Source: Alloprevotella sp. OH1205_COT-284
Lineage (GTDB): Bacteria > Bacteroidota > Bacteroidia > Bacteroidales > Bacteroidaceae
Length of the DNA stretch: 64,000 nucleotides
Reading direction: 5' to 3'
Assembly: GCF_003859795.1 (NCBI RefSeq)
Contig: NZ_RQYI01000005.1
Span: forward strand, 26,567 to 90,566
The notes beneath the pieces are model-generated. The model searched no databases, was not told the origin of the DNA, and saw only the letters and a list, made by a program, of their open reading frames with translations. This document shows, in pieces, positions 45,023 through 55,900 of the stretch. The position numbers and the translations under genes were made by a program. Position 1 is the stretch's first letter. Each line of letters begins with the position of its first letter.

Positions 45023-46489
45023 TTATTCCATCTTAAGAATTTCGGCTAAATTATGTCGTGCTTCCGGCAAATGTGATACTTTTTCAAAGCAAGCTTTCGC
45101 TTTATCGTATTCACCTTTCCAAGCATAGTGTATGCCTAAATTATTGATCTGCTCAGGAGAAGCAGGGAAAGAAATCAAGAGATTCGCTTCTTCATCACTG
45201 AGTGGACGCACCAATCGAGCAGCCAAAGAATTAAAGCGACTCACCGGATTTTCAGGATAGTAGAGAGCAGCGGTTTTCAAAGCTTCTTTTCGTTCTTCTG
45301 ATCCTTCCGGATAATATTTTGCCACGAGATACATCTCATTGAGGCTCAACATTTCAGGGTAAGTTTTGATTCGTCTTATGGCTTCTTCGGCTCCAAAAGA
45401 TCTGACTTGATAAGTGAACTGATATTCCGTGCGACGAAGTTGAGGATAAATCATATTAAGCATATAGCGATAGGGGTACCCTCCTGCCAATTCTTTCAGG
45501 AGCATTTTGCGTGCGGAGTGAGAAGGGGTATAATTTATGATATCCAGAATTTCTTGACGATAATTCATATTGGAGGCGGATATCATTTTCTGCAATCCTT
45601 TCCAATCTTCCCCATGCCCAGCAACTGCAAACATCTCGGTTCGCAAACCATATCTGTACTGCAAATAATTCACGAATGCCATGGCTCTTTGATAGGCCAA
45701 TCTCTGATTATTCGTAAACTCTCCTTCGGGAGAAGCATATCCGTCAATGGTTACATTCTGCACTTTAACATCGGGATTGAGGAGTATGCGCTGCGCTACG
45801 CTGTCTACACGTCGAAACTCATCCTCATTATTCCCCAGGGTCTGCAAAAGCTCTGTGCGATTACGATGAAAAGTAAATCTCGCCATAAACTTTGCAGTAC
45901 GCACCTTAACAGCCTCCTGCTCCGGCACTTGATAGCAAGCACGAAAATGAAATTGAGGTTGCCAACGTTGTGAATGCTGAGATTCCGAATCTTGCATTTT
46001 AGGAGCATATACAGCCGGTTTTAGAATGAAAGTTTCTTCTGCCAACAAGCAATCAGCACATCCCGAAACCGTCTGTCGCACTTCCAAAGCCGCCTTATTC
46101 ATCCAAGCAGAATAAGGAGCGGCATAGGTAAAATCGACAGTTTGCCTCATACCATTCATCCTCAAGACGATCGAAGGCGCAGCATTGGGATTTTGACGTT
46201 GCCAAACGATTGAACGCTGTCGTCGTGCCACTTTCACATCAGGAAAACGATAACTATTTTGCCCCTCCTTGTCAACCAACTGGGGAGTGAGGGTCAATAG
46301 AGCTTTACTGTCTAAATCTATTCCATCAAGGACAGCCTCAAACCTCACATGAACGGAATCTTTGACACGCTTGACTTCGGATTTTGCAAAACTCAATCGC
46401 CCACGAAAACCTTGCGCAAAAAAGGGTGTCGCGACAAGCAGGACGAGCAAAAACCAAAATATTCTTTTACGAGTGTTCATAAAGTTCAT
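45023..46489 (-). CDS. DUF3868 / OmpA-like domain fimbria-locus protein
   Basis: About 488 residues from the chosen start; Met codons three residues apart (46489 and 46480) are both possible and give a signal like RKRIFWFLLVLLVATPFFAQ. The N-terminal half is a beta-rich DUF3868 region. An OmpA/MotB-type peptidoglycan-binding segment follows, with VTIDGYASPEGEFTNNQRLA and YLQYRYGLRTEMFAVAGHGE. The C-terminus has TPR-like helices (EQINNLGIHYAWKGEYDKAK). It pairs with the DUF3575 gene 5 bp upstream, a combination often found before Bacteroidales fimbrial genes, probably for cell-envelope anchoring of assembly. Confidence 0.75.
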   Translation of the reverse strand: MNFMNTRKRIFWFLLVLLVATPFFAQGFRGRLSFAKSEVKRVKDSVHVRFEAVLDGIDLDSKALLTLTPQLVDKEGQNSYRFPDVKVARRQRSIVWQRQNPNAAPSIVLRMNGMRQTVDFTYAAPYSAWMNKAALEVRQTVSGCADCLLAEETFILKPAVYAPKMQDSESQHSQRWQPQFHFRACYQVPEQEAVKVRTAKFMARFTFHRNRTELLQTLGNNEDEFRRVDSVAQRILLNPDVKVQNVTIDGYASPEGEFTNNQRLAYQRAMAFVNYLQYRYGLRTEMFAVAGHGEDWKGLQKMISASNMNYRQEILDIINYTPSHSARKMLLKELAGGYPYRYMLNMIYPQLRRTEYQFTYQVRSFGAEEAIRRIKTYPEMLSLNEMYLVAKYYPEGSEERKEALKTAALYYPENPVSRFNSLAARLVRPLSDEEANLLISFPASPEQINNLGIHYAWKGEYDKAKACFEKVSHLPEARHNLAEILKME

Positions 46490-46494
46490 GTTGT

Positions 46495-47070
46495 TTATTT
46501 TATAACATATACCAACGAAATAGCAGCCTTGGTCAGACCGAAGTAGTAATCGTGGGAGCTTTCCATCTTCGTTCCGCAAAGCCCACAGCGATATTTATCA
46601 TAATCGGTATAGACGTTTCCAACACCCAATTCGGCTTCAAGACTCCAACGGCGACTCAACACCCATTGATAACCAGCCCCAACTCCGACACCGACGAACC
46701 AACCCTCATAGCGATGATCACGATATTTTTTCAACTGATCAAAGGGGAATTTGTAGTTACCGATATTATACCTTCCGCCAAGTGCATGCACGCCGATAAA
46801 CCAACCGTTAAACCGCTCGCAAGTCCAATATCTCCATTCGGGCTGGATCAGAAGATGTTGAAATCTTTCTTTATCCTTTTTACCGCCAAAAGGGTTCAAC
46901 CCGATTTGAAGGTCGAAAGTCTGCTTACGATTGAGCGACATTTCCAAACTTAAATTAGGGGTAAGGGCGGCATCGTATAGCAAATTATTTTTTACTACGA
47001 CATTTTGAGCATACGCCCCCATAGAGAAGAGTAGAGCCAATAACAAGGCTAACAAATAAGGTTTCCTCAT
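46495..47070 (-). CDS. DUF3575 outer-membrane barrel protein
   Basis: 191 residues, signal MRKPYLLALLLALLFSMGAYA. The mature protein starts QNVVVKNNLLYDAALTPNLS, the DUF3575 hallmark (K-x-N-L-L-Y-D), then shows amphipathic strands ending in an aromatic/hydrophobic C-terminus (ISLVYVIK). It is predicted to be a small 8-strand outer-membrane barrel. It is the first gene of the 16.6-kb minus-strand fimbrial array; the -7-like sequence at 47224 lies about 150 bp upstream. Confidence 0.78.
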   Translation of the reverse strand: MRKPYLLALLLALLFSMGAYAQNVVVKNNLLYDAALTPNLSLEMSLNRKQTFDLQIGLNPFGGKKDKERFQHLLIQPEWRYWTCERFNGWFIGVHALGGRYNIGNYKFPFDQLKKYRDHRYEGWFVGVGVGAGYQWVLSRRWSLEAELGVGNVYTDYDKYRCGLCGTKMESSHDYYFGLTKAAISLVYVIK

Positions 47071-47223
47071 CGTCTTATGAAAAAGTTGGATTGGAAAGAG
47101 GTAAGTTCTTATCTCAAAATAAGGTAAAACTGCATCTGATATTAAATCAAGATGAGGCAGGTTCTTTTCTCTCAGAGAAAAACCGAAGCCGAAGAATTAT
47201 GATTATCTCTTAAAATTATATTG

Positions 47224-47231
47224 CAAAGATA
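47224..47231 (-). promoter_or_regulatory. Candidate -7 box for the fimbrial locus
   Basis: Minus strand reads TATCTTTG, a TAnnTTTG match followed by CA, as in other promoters here. No TTTG is found at the expected -33 spacing, so the site may need an activator. Confidence 0.45.
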
Positions 47232-47645
47232 ATCTTTTTATATCCAATACGACACTCTTTCTGTCTTCATTTCTCGGAATTTCACGTTTAATAACTAAAC
47301 TGACACTAAAATGCAACATAAACATAGCAATATAAGCAAAAAAACAAATAATAAAGATTAGAAAAAGGAAGAAAAAGAGGCAGAAAAAGCTCTTAAAAAC
47401 AAAACGCATAAAGATTAGAGATGCAAGGAATTAGCACTTTTCCGCTCTATTCGACATATAATCTTAATCTCATCAAAAAAACTCTTATTTTACAACGACG
47501 AAGAAAACAAAAAACAGTCTTCATTCGTTTTCCTCTTTTCACGCCGACGAGAGAAAAAGTTTTGCTTTCTCCCTCCTGCACAAAAAACGGCATGCTCACG
47601 GCTCAAAAAGCCCTTTTTCACCCTATATTTCATGTTTTTGCCGTT

Positions 47646-47968
47646 TTGCCTTCGCAAAATGAGAAAAGCCCCTGATTGTCAATCTGTTTCGGTGAAGACA
47701 AGTGAAAGGAGAGGCTTTCGGCGATTTCATAAGCATCTGATTTTCACGGCAACTACGGTGAAGGCAAAATTTCCTTTTGCCTTCACCTGCTTCCGCTCGA
47801 ATGTTCGCAATTCGGGAAAGAAACGAGGTTGCGAAGGCAAAAAAACGAAACAAATAATTGGTATTCAGACGATTGGAAGAAGAGCGTTTCGGTTTGCCTT
47901 CACTTGCCTTCGCCAAGAACAGATTGAAATTCAGCGAATTGCGGCATTTTGCGAAGGCAGTGAAGGCA
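47646..47968 (+). repeat. Non-coding region with recurring gccttcac / gcgaaggc motifs
   Basis: The motif ttgccttc(g/a)c, or its complement gtgaaggcaa/gcgaaggc, occurs at least seven times here, twice as close tandem pairs (47893-47913 and 47952-47968). One pair forms a 13-bp hairpin (47757-47769 / 47775-47787). The spacing pattern of single and paired motifs recalls the gtctacattc motif in repeats A and B. I see no gene in 47071-48302. Confidence 0.5.
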
Positions 47969-48034
47969 AAAATAAATAACAAGGGAACGCGCACGCGCGC
48001 GAGAGGCGGACGAAATGCGACGTAGGGAAGAGAA

Positions 48035-48132
48035 CCGGCCGTCACTGCCTCCCACCTAAAAATGTCTACGTCTGAGGTAGAAATTGCTACGTCTGAGGTA
48101 GTATTTTCCTAATGGGAGGCAGTGACGGCCGG
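48035..48132. repeat. 20-bp inverted repeat with internal direct repeat
   Basis: Arms ccggccgtcactgcctccca (48035-48054) and its exact complement (48113-48132) surround a 58-bp centre. The centre holds two copies of ctacgtctgaggtag (48066-48080 and 48087-48101). It could be a miniature mobile element or a structured RNA. Confidence 0.6.
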
Positions 48133-48302
48133 GGAGGAGGCGGAGGAGCGGGCGCGGAGAAGAGAGGGAGATGCCGGCGCGGACACGACATTTCGGTGTA
48201 CTTTCCGCAACGGCATGAAAAAATCATCGGTGTTTTTTGTGGCATTCTTGTGGAACACACCACGGGGCGCGAAGACAAAAGCACGGAAAAAGACCGGCTT
48301 AT

Positions 48303-48334
48303 TTTGGCACTACACTTGTAAATTCTTAACTTTG
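48303..48334 (+). promoter_or_regulatory. topB promoter
   Basis: TTTG at 48303-48306, a 20-bp spacer, TAACTTTG at 48327-48334. Exact consensus; predicted leader of about 130 nt before the start at 48473. Confidence 0.8.
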
Positions 48335-48472
48335 CATTTGCTATCTGCCTCCTCGCACGCCCCCACTCCCTGCCTATCCCGGCATGCCGGCAACTCTCGG
48401 CACGATGCGGACGTCGGCGTTTGCTCTTGAAGGCGTTTGTTTTTGCATTTACTCAATTCTCCCCTGCCGCTC

Positions 48473-50536
48473 ATGATAGTCTGCATTGCCGAAAAACCCT
48501 CCGTTGCCGCCGATATTGCCAAAATCATCGGTGCGACGCAACATGTTCGCGTCGGACGCAACGCCGGCTACTACGAAGGCAACGGCTATCGGGTGACATG
48601 GACGTTCGGGCATCTGTGCGAGTTGAAAAATCCAGAGGAATACACGCCTTATTGGAAGCGGTGGTCGCTCGGTGCGCTGCCGATGATTCCGGAACGCTTC
48701 GGCATCCGCCTCAAAGAGGGCGCGGAGGAACAGTTTGCGGTGATCGAAAAACTTTTTGGCGAGGCCGACCGCATCGTGAACTGCGGCGATGCCGGACAGG
48801 AGGGAGAACTCATTCAGCGTTGGGTGATGCAAAAGGCCAAGGCAACGTGTCCGGTGGACAGACTGTGGATTTCGTCGATGACGGAAGAGGCCATTCGCGA
48901 GGGTTTTGAGCAACTCAAACCTCAATCCGAATACCAAGGTCTTTACGAAGCCGGTTTGTGTCGCGCCATCGGCGACTGGCTGCTGGGCATGAACGCCACG
49001 CGGCTCTACACCTTGAAATTCGGACGCAACGACGGCAGCAGGGGGGGGCAACCGCTCTCGATCGGACGGGTGCAAACGCCGACGTTGGCACTGATCGTGC
49101 AACGCCAACAGGAAATCAAGGCCTTCCGCCCCGAACCCTACTGGGTGCTCTCGACGATTTACCGCGATGTCACGTTTACGGCCAAAGTAGATGGGGAGGA
49201 GGACGAAAACGCTTCGACAAAAAACGGCATCAAGCGGGGATTTACGCGACGCGAAGAGGCCGAAAACGCCCTTGCAGCCATTGAGGGGCGGCCGTTCACG
49301 GTGAAAGCCGTGACGAAGAAGAAGGGCACGGAGGCTCCGCCGCGCTTGTTTGACCTGACTTCGCTGCAAGTGGAATGCAACAAGAAATTCGGCTTCGGGG
49401 CGGAAGCGACGTTGCAGATCATTCAGCAACTCTACGAGTCGAAGTTCACGACCTACCCCCGTGTGGACACGACGTTTTTGCCCGACGACATCTATCCCAA
49501 ATGCAAGGGCATTCTGAACGGCATTGCCGCGACGTATGGCGAATTGCTGCTGCCGCTGCGGGGGGCGCAGTTGCGCAAATCGAAAAAAGTGTTTGACTCG
49601 TCGAAAGTGACCGACCACCATGCCATCATACCAACCGGTGTCGCGCCCCGCAACCTGACGGAGATGCAACGGCAGGTGTATGACCTTGTGGTGCGGCGTT
49701 TTATCGCGGCGTTTTATCCGGACTGCCGGTTTGCCACGACCACGATCGACGGCGAAACGGCGGACATCCCCTTTCGAGCCAACGGCAAGGTTATTCTCGA
49801 AGAGGGTTGGCGCGAGGTGTTCAAAAAAGAAAAAAGAGAGGACACCGACAAGCCCGACGAACACTCCCGCCCGGAGGAGGAGGAGCGAACATTGCCCGAT
49901 TTTGTGAAAGGCGAAAGCGGCATGCACACCCCGACCCTCACCCAAAAAGAAACGACACCTCCGAAGCCCTACACCGAAGCTTCGCTGCTGAGAGCCATGG
50001 AGACGGCCGGCAGAAACGTGGAAGACGAAGAGCTGCGCGACGCGCTGAAAGAAAACGGCATCGGGCGACCCTCCACGCGCGCGGCGATCATTCAAACGCT
50101 CTACCGACGCGGCTACATCCGCCAACAGCGAAAAAGCCTGGAAGCGACAGAAACGGGAATGGAACTGATTTCGCTCATCAAGGAGGAACTCCTGAAAAGC
50201 GCGGAGCTGACGGGGATTTGGGAAAACAAACTCAGAAAGATCGAGCGGAAAACCTATTCGGCCGCGGGATTTATAGCGGAGTTGAAACAAATGGTGGGCG
50301 AAATCGTGCGCGAGGTGTTGGCCGACAACACCAACCGCCGCATCGGCATTTCGTCGGAAGAGGTATCGCCCCCACCGACGCAGCGAACGGAAAAGAACAA
50401 ACAGGAGAGGCGAAAAACAGTGAGAGCCGGAAGCACCTGCCCTCTCTGCGGCGAGGGGAAGGTGTTGAAAGGACACACGGCCTACGGCTGCTCGCGTTGG
50501 AAAGAGGGTTGCCAATGGCGGAAACCGTTTAAGTAA
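48473..50536 (+). CDS. topB: DNA topoisomerase III
   Basis: A 687-residue type IA topoisomerase that relaxes and decatenates DNA through a 5'-phosphotyrosine. The Toprim domain begins MIVCIAEKPSVAADIAKIIG and includes NCGDAGQEGELIQRW (acidic metal site). SIGRVQTPTLALIVQRQ is the conserved strand-binding motif. The nucleophile is Tyr328 in SKFTTYPRVDT. KVTDHHAIIPTG and GRPSTRAAIIQTL follow. The C-terminus carries a single Cys cluster (CPLCGEGKVLKGHTAYGCSR). The start at 48473 places the Toprim motif at residue 1; the frame start at 48437 would add 12 residues. Confidence 0.95.
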   Translation: MIVCIAEKPSVAADIAKIIGATQHVRVGRNAGYYEGNGYRVTWTFGHLCELKNPEEYTPYWKRWSLGALPMIPERFGIRLKEGAEEQFAVIEKLFGEADRIVNCGDAGQEGELIQRWVMQKAKATCPVDRLWISSMTEEAIREGFEQLKPQSEYQGLYEAGLCRAIGDWLLGMNATRLYTLKFGRNDGSRGGQPLSIGRVQTPTLALIVQRQQEIKAFRPEPYWVLSTIYRDVTFTAKVDGEEDENASTKNGIKRGFTRREEAENALAAIEGRPFTVKAVTKKKGTEAPPRLFDLTSLQVECNKKFGFGAEATLQIIQQLYESKFTTYPRVDTTFLPDDIYPKCKGILNGIAATYGELLLPLRGAQLRKSKKVFDSSKVTDHHAIIPTGVAPRNLTEMQRQVYDLVVRRFIAAFYPDCRFATTTIDGETADIPFRANGKVILEEGWREVFKKEKREDTDKPDEHSRPEEEERTLPDFVKGESGMHTPTLTQKETTPPKPYTEASLLRAMETAGRNVEDEELRDALKENGIGRPSTRAAIIQTLYRRGYIRQQRKSLEATETGMELISLIKEELLKSAELTGIWENKLRKIERKTYSAAGFIAELKQMVGEIVREVLADNTNRRIGISSEEVSPPPTQRTEKNKQERRKTVRAGSTCPLCGEGKVLKGHTAYGCSRWKEGCQWRKPFK

Positions 50537-50868
50537 ACATGGCGCGACGGCCATTGCCGATCCTCTCCCCTCCTACGGAGAAAGCGGCGGGGATTCAAAC
50601 TCCGTGTTCCCCAAAAAACGACGAGGAGCGCACCGATTTGGGAGAGCGAAACGAGTTGCCGAAAATCGTGCGGCTGATCGGGAAAGAGGGTGTCGCGACG
50701 CGGTCAAAAATCATTTTTTTCGACGGTCGGCCGTGTTCTCCGTTGTTTTTTGGGAAAATTATTTGGCTGTTAAGTTTTTTTTGACGTTATTTGCATGTGC
50801 AATTCGTCCATTCTTGCGACGAAGGTTCAGAACATATCATCTCTTTAACCTCTTAATTTGCCACTCTC

Positions 50869-52707
50869 ATGAGTGAACTTGAAGATCCCCGGCTCGAAGC
50901 AGCTGCCCCTCAGCCCGAAACGACCGATACTCGGAACGAAGTAGAAACGCCTCTTGTCGAAGAAAGCGCAAGCGCAACCGACAAGGGCGAAGAGCGCATT
51001 GAAGACACCGTACAAAATGCCGAAACCAACGACATGGCCGTGCCGACCACAAAGGAAGAAGTGATCGCCCGCTTGAAAGCCTGCGTGGAACAAGAAGAAG
51101 CGGCCGACCGGAGCGTGACGGACATGTTGCGGACGGTGTTTTACCGCCTACACAACGAAGAGACCGCAGCCGCACGAGAAGCGTTCGTGGCGGCCGGAGG
51201 CGACGCGGCCGATTTCAGTGCGGCAACAGATCCGCTCGAACAGGAATACAAAGACTTGATGAACACCATCAAGGAGCAACGTGCCAAAGCCGCGGCCGAA
51301 CTGGAAGCCGAACGTCGAAAAAATCTTGACCGAAAACTGGACATCATCGAGAAAATCAAAGAGCTGGCCGGCGATGCGGACAAAATCGACAAAAACTACG
51401 ATTCGTTCAAAGCACTGCAAGCCGAATGGAAAGAGATCGGAACGATACCGGCCGAACATGTGACCGAAACGTGGAAAAACTATCATCACTACGTGGAGCA
51501 ATGCTATGACCTGCTCCGCATCAACCACGAAATGCGTGCCTACGATTTCAAGAAAAACCTGGAAATCAAAACCCGCCTTTGCGAAACGGCAGAAAAATTG
51601 GCCGAACACGACGACGTGATTAGTGCCTTCCACCAACTTCAAAAACTGCATCAGGAGTTTCGCGAAACAGGACCGGTAGCCAAAGACATACGCGAAGAAA
51701 TCTGGACACGCTTCAAAACGGCTTCGACACTGATCAACAAACGACACCAAGATCATTTCCTCGGACTGAAACAACAAGAGGAAGAGAATTTGGCGAAAAA
51801 AACGAACCTCTGCGAACAGGTCGAAGCCCTGACTTTCGAGGGGCTGACGACGGTGGCGGAATGGGACGCGATGGCACAACTCATCATCGGACTGCAAAAC
51901 GAATGGAAAACCATCGGTTTCACGCCTCGAAAAGTGAACCAAGAAATCTTTGAGCGTTTCCGCACGGCATGCGACAAGTTTTTCCAAGCAAAAACGGCAT
52001 ACTTCCGCGCCCTGCGCGAAAGCCTTGCCGAAAACCTGCGCAAAAAGACCGCTCTGTGCGAAAAGGCCGAGGCCTTGAAAGACAGCACGGAATGGGGCAA
52101 AACGACGAGCATGCTGGTGAAACTCCAAGCGGAGTGGAAAACCATCGGCCCGGTGGCACACAAAGTGAGCGACGCGGTGTGGACACGTTTCAACACGGCC
52201 TGCAACACTTTCTTCGACCGCAAGAAAGAAGCGGAAGCGGGCGTGAGAGAAGAAGAAGAGGCCAACATGACCAAAAAACTCGACATCATCGCACGATTGG
52301 AAAAACTGGTGGCAGAGGGCAGCGAAAACCTGCTGCAAGAGGTCAAAACGTTGCAAGCGGAATGGAACGAAACGGGACATGTGCCTTTCCGCAAAAAAGA
52401 AAAACTCTATCGGAGCTATCGAGCCGCCTGCGACAAACTCTATGAAACCATTCATCAAGACGCCGGACGCAGACGGCTGGACAACCTCGTGAGAAAAGCC
52501 TCGCAAAGCGGTAACGAACGCCAACGGCTGCAAAGAGCGTATGACGAGAAAAAGGCCGAGATACAAACGTATGAAACGAACCTCACGTTTCTCACCACAA
52601 AATCGAAATCGGGCAATACACTCGTGGCCGACATCGAACGCCGCATTGCCACCCTTAAAAACGATTTGGAACTCATCGCACAAAAGATGAAGGAAATCGC
52701 AGAATAG
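50869..52707 (+). CDS. DUF349 repeat protein
   Basis: A 612-residue soluble, strongly charged protein. An acidic N-terminus of ~130 residues is followed by five DUF349 helical repeats of ~70 residues. Each has an L-Q-x-E-W-K-x-(I/T)-G-like core: FKALQAEWKEIG, LQKLHQEFRETGPV, IGLQNEWKTIGFTP, LVKLQAEWKTIGPV and VKTLQAEWNETGHV. A coiled-coil tail with a Lys/Glu-rich end (IERRIATLKNDLELIAQKMK) closes it. DUF349 proteins are widespread in Bacteroidetes with no settled function. It is monocistronic. The 330 bp before it hold no gene that I can support. Confidence 0.88.
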   Translation: MSELEDPRLEAAAPQPETTDTRNEVETPLVEESASATDKGEERIEDTVQNAETNDMAVPTTKEEVIARLKACVEQEEAADRSVTDMLRTVFYRLHNEETAAAREAFVAAGGDAADFSAATDPLEQEYKDLMNTIKEQRAKAAAELEAERRKNLDRKLDIIEKIKELAGDADKIDKNYDSFKALQAEWKEIGTIPAEHVTETWKNYHHYVEQCYDLLRINHEMRAYDFKKNLEIKTRLCETAEKLAEHDDVISAFHQLQKLHQEFRETGPVAKDIREEIWTRFKTASTLINKRHQDHFLGLKQQEEENLAKKTNLCEQVEALTFEGLTTVAEWDAMAQLIIGLQNEWKTIGFTPRKVNQEIFERFRTACDKFFQAKTAYFRALRESLAENLRKKTALCEKAEALKDSTEWGKTTSMLVKLQAEWKTIGPVAHKVSDAVWTRFNTACNTFFDRKKEAEAGVREEEEANMTKKLDIIARLEKLVAEGSENLLQEVKTLQAEWNETGHVPFRKKEKLYRSYRAACDKLYETIHQDAGRRRLDNLVRKASQSGNERQRLQRAYDEKKAEIQTYETNLTFLTTKSKSGNTLVADIERRIATLKNDLELIAQKMKEIAE

Positions 52708-52920
52708 TCGTATTTATCAGAAAAGCTCCGTGTGAAACATTGTTTTGCACGGATGTTTTTCTGTTTTTGCCCCACCCTGTCGGAACGGCCGAGAAAAGAA
52801 GAAAGAACGGATCGGCTACGGCCAACGGAGATGTAGAGCGAAGGGGAGAACCGGAAGAGGGCGTTGCGACCGAAAGAAAAAGAAAACACTTGATTTTGAA
52901 ACATTGAACTATCCGCATTT

Positions 52921-55900
52921 ATGAAAAAGCTACTGATTTTGGCACTGCTGCTGCAAACCTTCACGCTTGCAGCCGAGAATGTGTCTCAGGAAACGGCACG
53001 CAAGATTGCCATTTCTTTCTTACAGAAAAAAGGGATCGTGACCACGCCGAAACATTCCCTCAAAGCGATCAAGAGAAGCCAGTCGCCTTCGTCGGCGAGG
53101 GGTTCGGGAGAGGCCTATCACATCTTCGACGCCGGCAACGATAAGGGTTTCGTGATTGTGTCGGGCGACGACCGCACCACGCCGGTGCTCGGATATACCC
53201 GAAAGGGGCACTACGACGAGAGCAAAGTTTCTCCGGAATTTCGGGCTTGGTTGGATGAATATGCACGACAAATCCAAGCTCTCAGACCGACGACAAAAGG
53301 TGCGATCGTGTCATCGGGCACCCGAAGCACGACACTCGACGAGGTCACGAAATATGCCATTGCGCCGCTGTTGGAAAGCCGCTGGAACCAACGCGCTCCT
53401 TACAACAACCGCTGTCCGCAGTTGCCGAATGGGAAAAAGACCGTGACGGGATGCCTGGCGACGGCCGTGGCGCAGGTGATGTATTACCACCAATGGCCGG
53501 AGAAGACGAAAACGGAAATACCGGCCTATACGACAGATACGAAAAAACTGAATATGCCGGCCATTGCGGCAGAAAGTGTCATCGACTGGGGAAATATGCG
53601 GCCGGTATATCCGGAAAATGCCACGACAGAAGGGGGAAATGCGGTGGCGGACTTGATGTATTATTGCGGCAGTGCGCTGAAAATGGACTATGACTTGTCG
53701 TCGGGGGCTTACTCCTCTTCCGCCCCTCATGTGCTGCAAACATATTTTGATTACAGCAACACCACACGCATAGAGTATAGAAAAAACCATACATCGAAAA
53801 GCTGGGAGAATACCATCTATCAAGAGTTGTCGGAGGGACGACCGATTGTTTACAGCGGACAATCCGGAGGCGGCGGACACTCCTTCGTTTGCGACGGATA
53901 TGACGGCGACGGCTTCTATCATATCAACTGGGGTTGGGGCGGCGTGGCCGATGGTTATTTCCAACTATCGGTGATGAACCCGGGAAACAATTCGGGAGCC
54001 GGAGCAAGCTCGACTGCGGACGGATATGCCGGAAATCAAGACATCGTCATCGGCATAAAACCGCGAACGGAAGGAGAACCTACTCCTCAATATACTCCGA
54101 CGGCAGAAAACTTTGCAGTCACGGGAACAACAGGCTCTTATCGCATCTGTAATTACAATCCCGTCCGAATCAACTTTTCATGGCAAATGGCTTATGTCAA
54201 TGCGGAGGGCGGCCTTACCCGGATCGGCTCGGTCAGCAATGGTGCTCTCAATGGCATGGTCAGCGGAAGATTTTCTTACTTTTCCGGTCAAATCGACTTT
54301 CAAGGCAAAATCACCACGCCCGGCACTTATCGCGCCATTCCGGTGGCGTGGTTGCAAGGACAGGAACCGACGGAAGCAATAGCGACATCGCGCAGCGATC
54401 GTCAGTATTTTGAAGTGGTGGTGGGCAGCGACGGACGAGTGACATCGGTCAAGGCACATCCGCTCACAGACGTCACGATCACAAATATCGCCACCACACA
54501 ACCGGCGGTCGTTAATAAGAAAACGACCGTCAGGGTGACCATGCGCAACAACACGGCCGACGAATATCAGTCGCGATTATTCTTCTTTGCCTCAAAAACC
54601 ACCACGCCGGGAGCACCCAAAGAGAACACATACGTGCAAATGGGTGGCAACGAGGAAGCTACGATCGACTTTGCCTTTCAGCCGACGGAAACCGGAACGT
54701 ACAACATCAGCATCGCAACAGACCGTGCCGGAAACCAAATCGTAGGAAGCGGAAGCATCAACGTGTTGCAGACATTGCAAGAGGTGAGTGCTCCGAGAAT
54801 TGTGAGTTGGAACCTGCCCGTTGGCAACGGCGGAACACTGTACAGACAACAATTCAAAGGATCTGTGAGCGTAAAGAACGAAGGAACAGCACCCTATAAC
54901 GCTCCGCTCACCATCCATCTCTATGAACCGAGTGTGAGACCGGGATATATATCTGTGCAGCAAAAGGTGACAAAACTTCCGACGATAGCTCCGGGAGAAA
55001 CGGTCGATGTGGAATTTGAGTTTCGACAAACAGGCTACCAAGAACTTTTCTTGTATGCTTATTTCAATGAAGACCAAGGTGCTCCCCGTTTCCGCCTCAC
55101 GACGCAACGCGGAACTACATACTACAAAGGCGGAGAGGAAGAGAGCGTCGCACCCGGCACGTCGTTCAACACGGAAGAGGATATGACGGCCGTGGTGTTT
55201 GAAGGTAGTGCGCCCCAACAGGTCACGCCCAACGGCAACCCCAATACGCTCTACTATTTTGAAAGCGGTGCAACCGTGCCCGGTCAGCTCGACAACAAAA
55301 ATGTGGTGGTCGGCGACAGAGCTGCCAACATCACCATAGAACACGGACGCGACTTTTCGCCCGTCAAAGATTTCAACGCGCAAAATATCCTCTATAAACG
55401 CCGCATCGGAAACGGAACGAGCGGCAGAGGAGGTTGGGAAACCATGGCACTTCCGTTTGTGCCGACCGACATCACCACCGAAGAGGGCAACGCACTGACA
55501 TGGATCAAAGAACGGGGCGGAGCAGGAGATTTTTATCTGAAAGAATTTGCCGGTGTGAGCGATGATTCGAGAGTGTTGTTTAAGTTTACTTCCGAACTTC
55601 GAGCCAACACACCTTACATCGTGGCCTTTCCGGGAGCAAGGTTCGGCAACAGAAGTCTTGCCGGGAAGACATTGGTTTTCAAAGCCCAAGAAAGCAAGAT
55701 CAAAGCCGACGCTTCGATCATCGGCCATACATCGAGCTATAAATTTGTAGGAACGACGAAAACCGAAAACGTGGCCGATGCTTATGTGTTGAACGCTGAG
55801 GGAACGGTCTTTGAACGCAACGCAACCGCTCAAACGATGCCTTTTGCAGCCTACTTCACGGCCGACAGCAACGTCATTGGAAGCAGTCAGAGATTGTATA

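Noticed and set aside
48066..48101. Two direct copies of ctacgtctgaggtag considered as a CRISPR start
   Set aside because: Only two short copies with a 6-bp gap, no spacers of CRISPR length and no cas genes anywhere in the window.
48449..50554. A 701-codon open frame on the strand opposite topB
   Set aside because: It mirrors the full topB gene, has no protein-like motifs and no promoter; topB itself is unmistakable. It arises from codon bias.
50604..50876. A 90-codon frame between topB and the DUF349 gene
   Set aside because: Composition is Arg/Phe-rich noise, it runs into the DUF349 start and lacks a promoter or homology.
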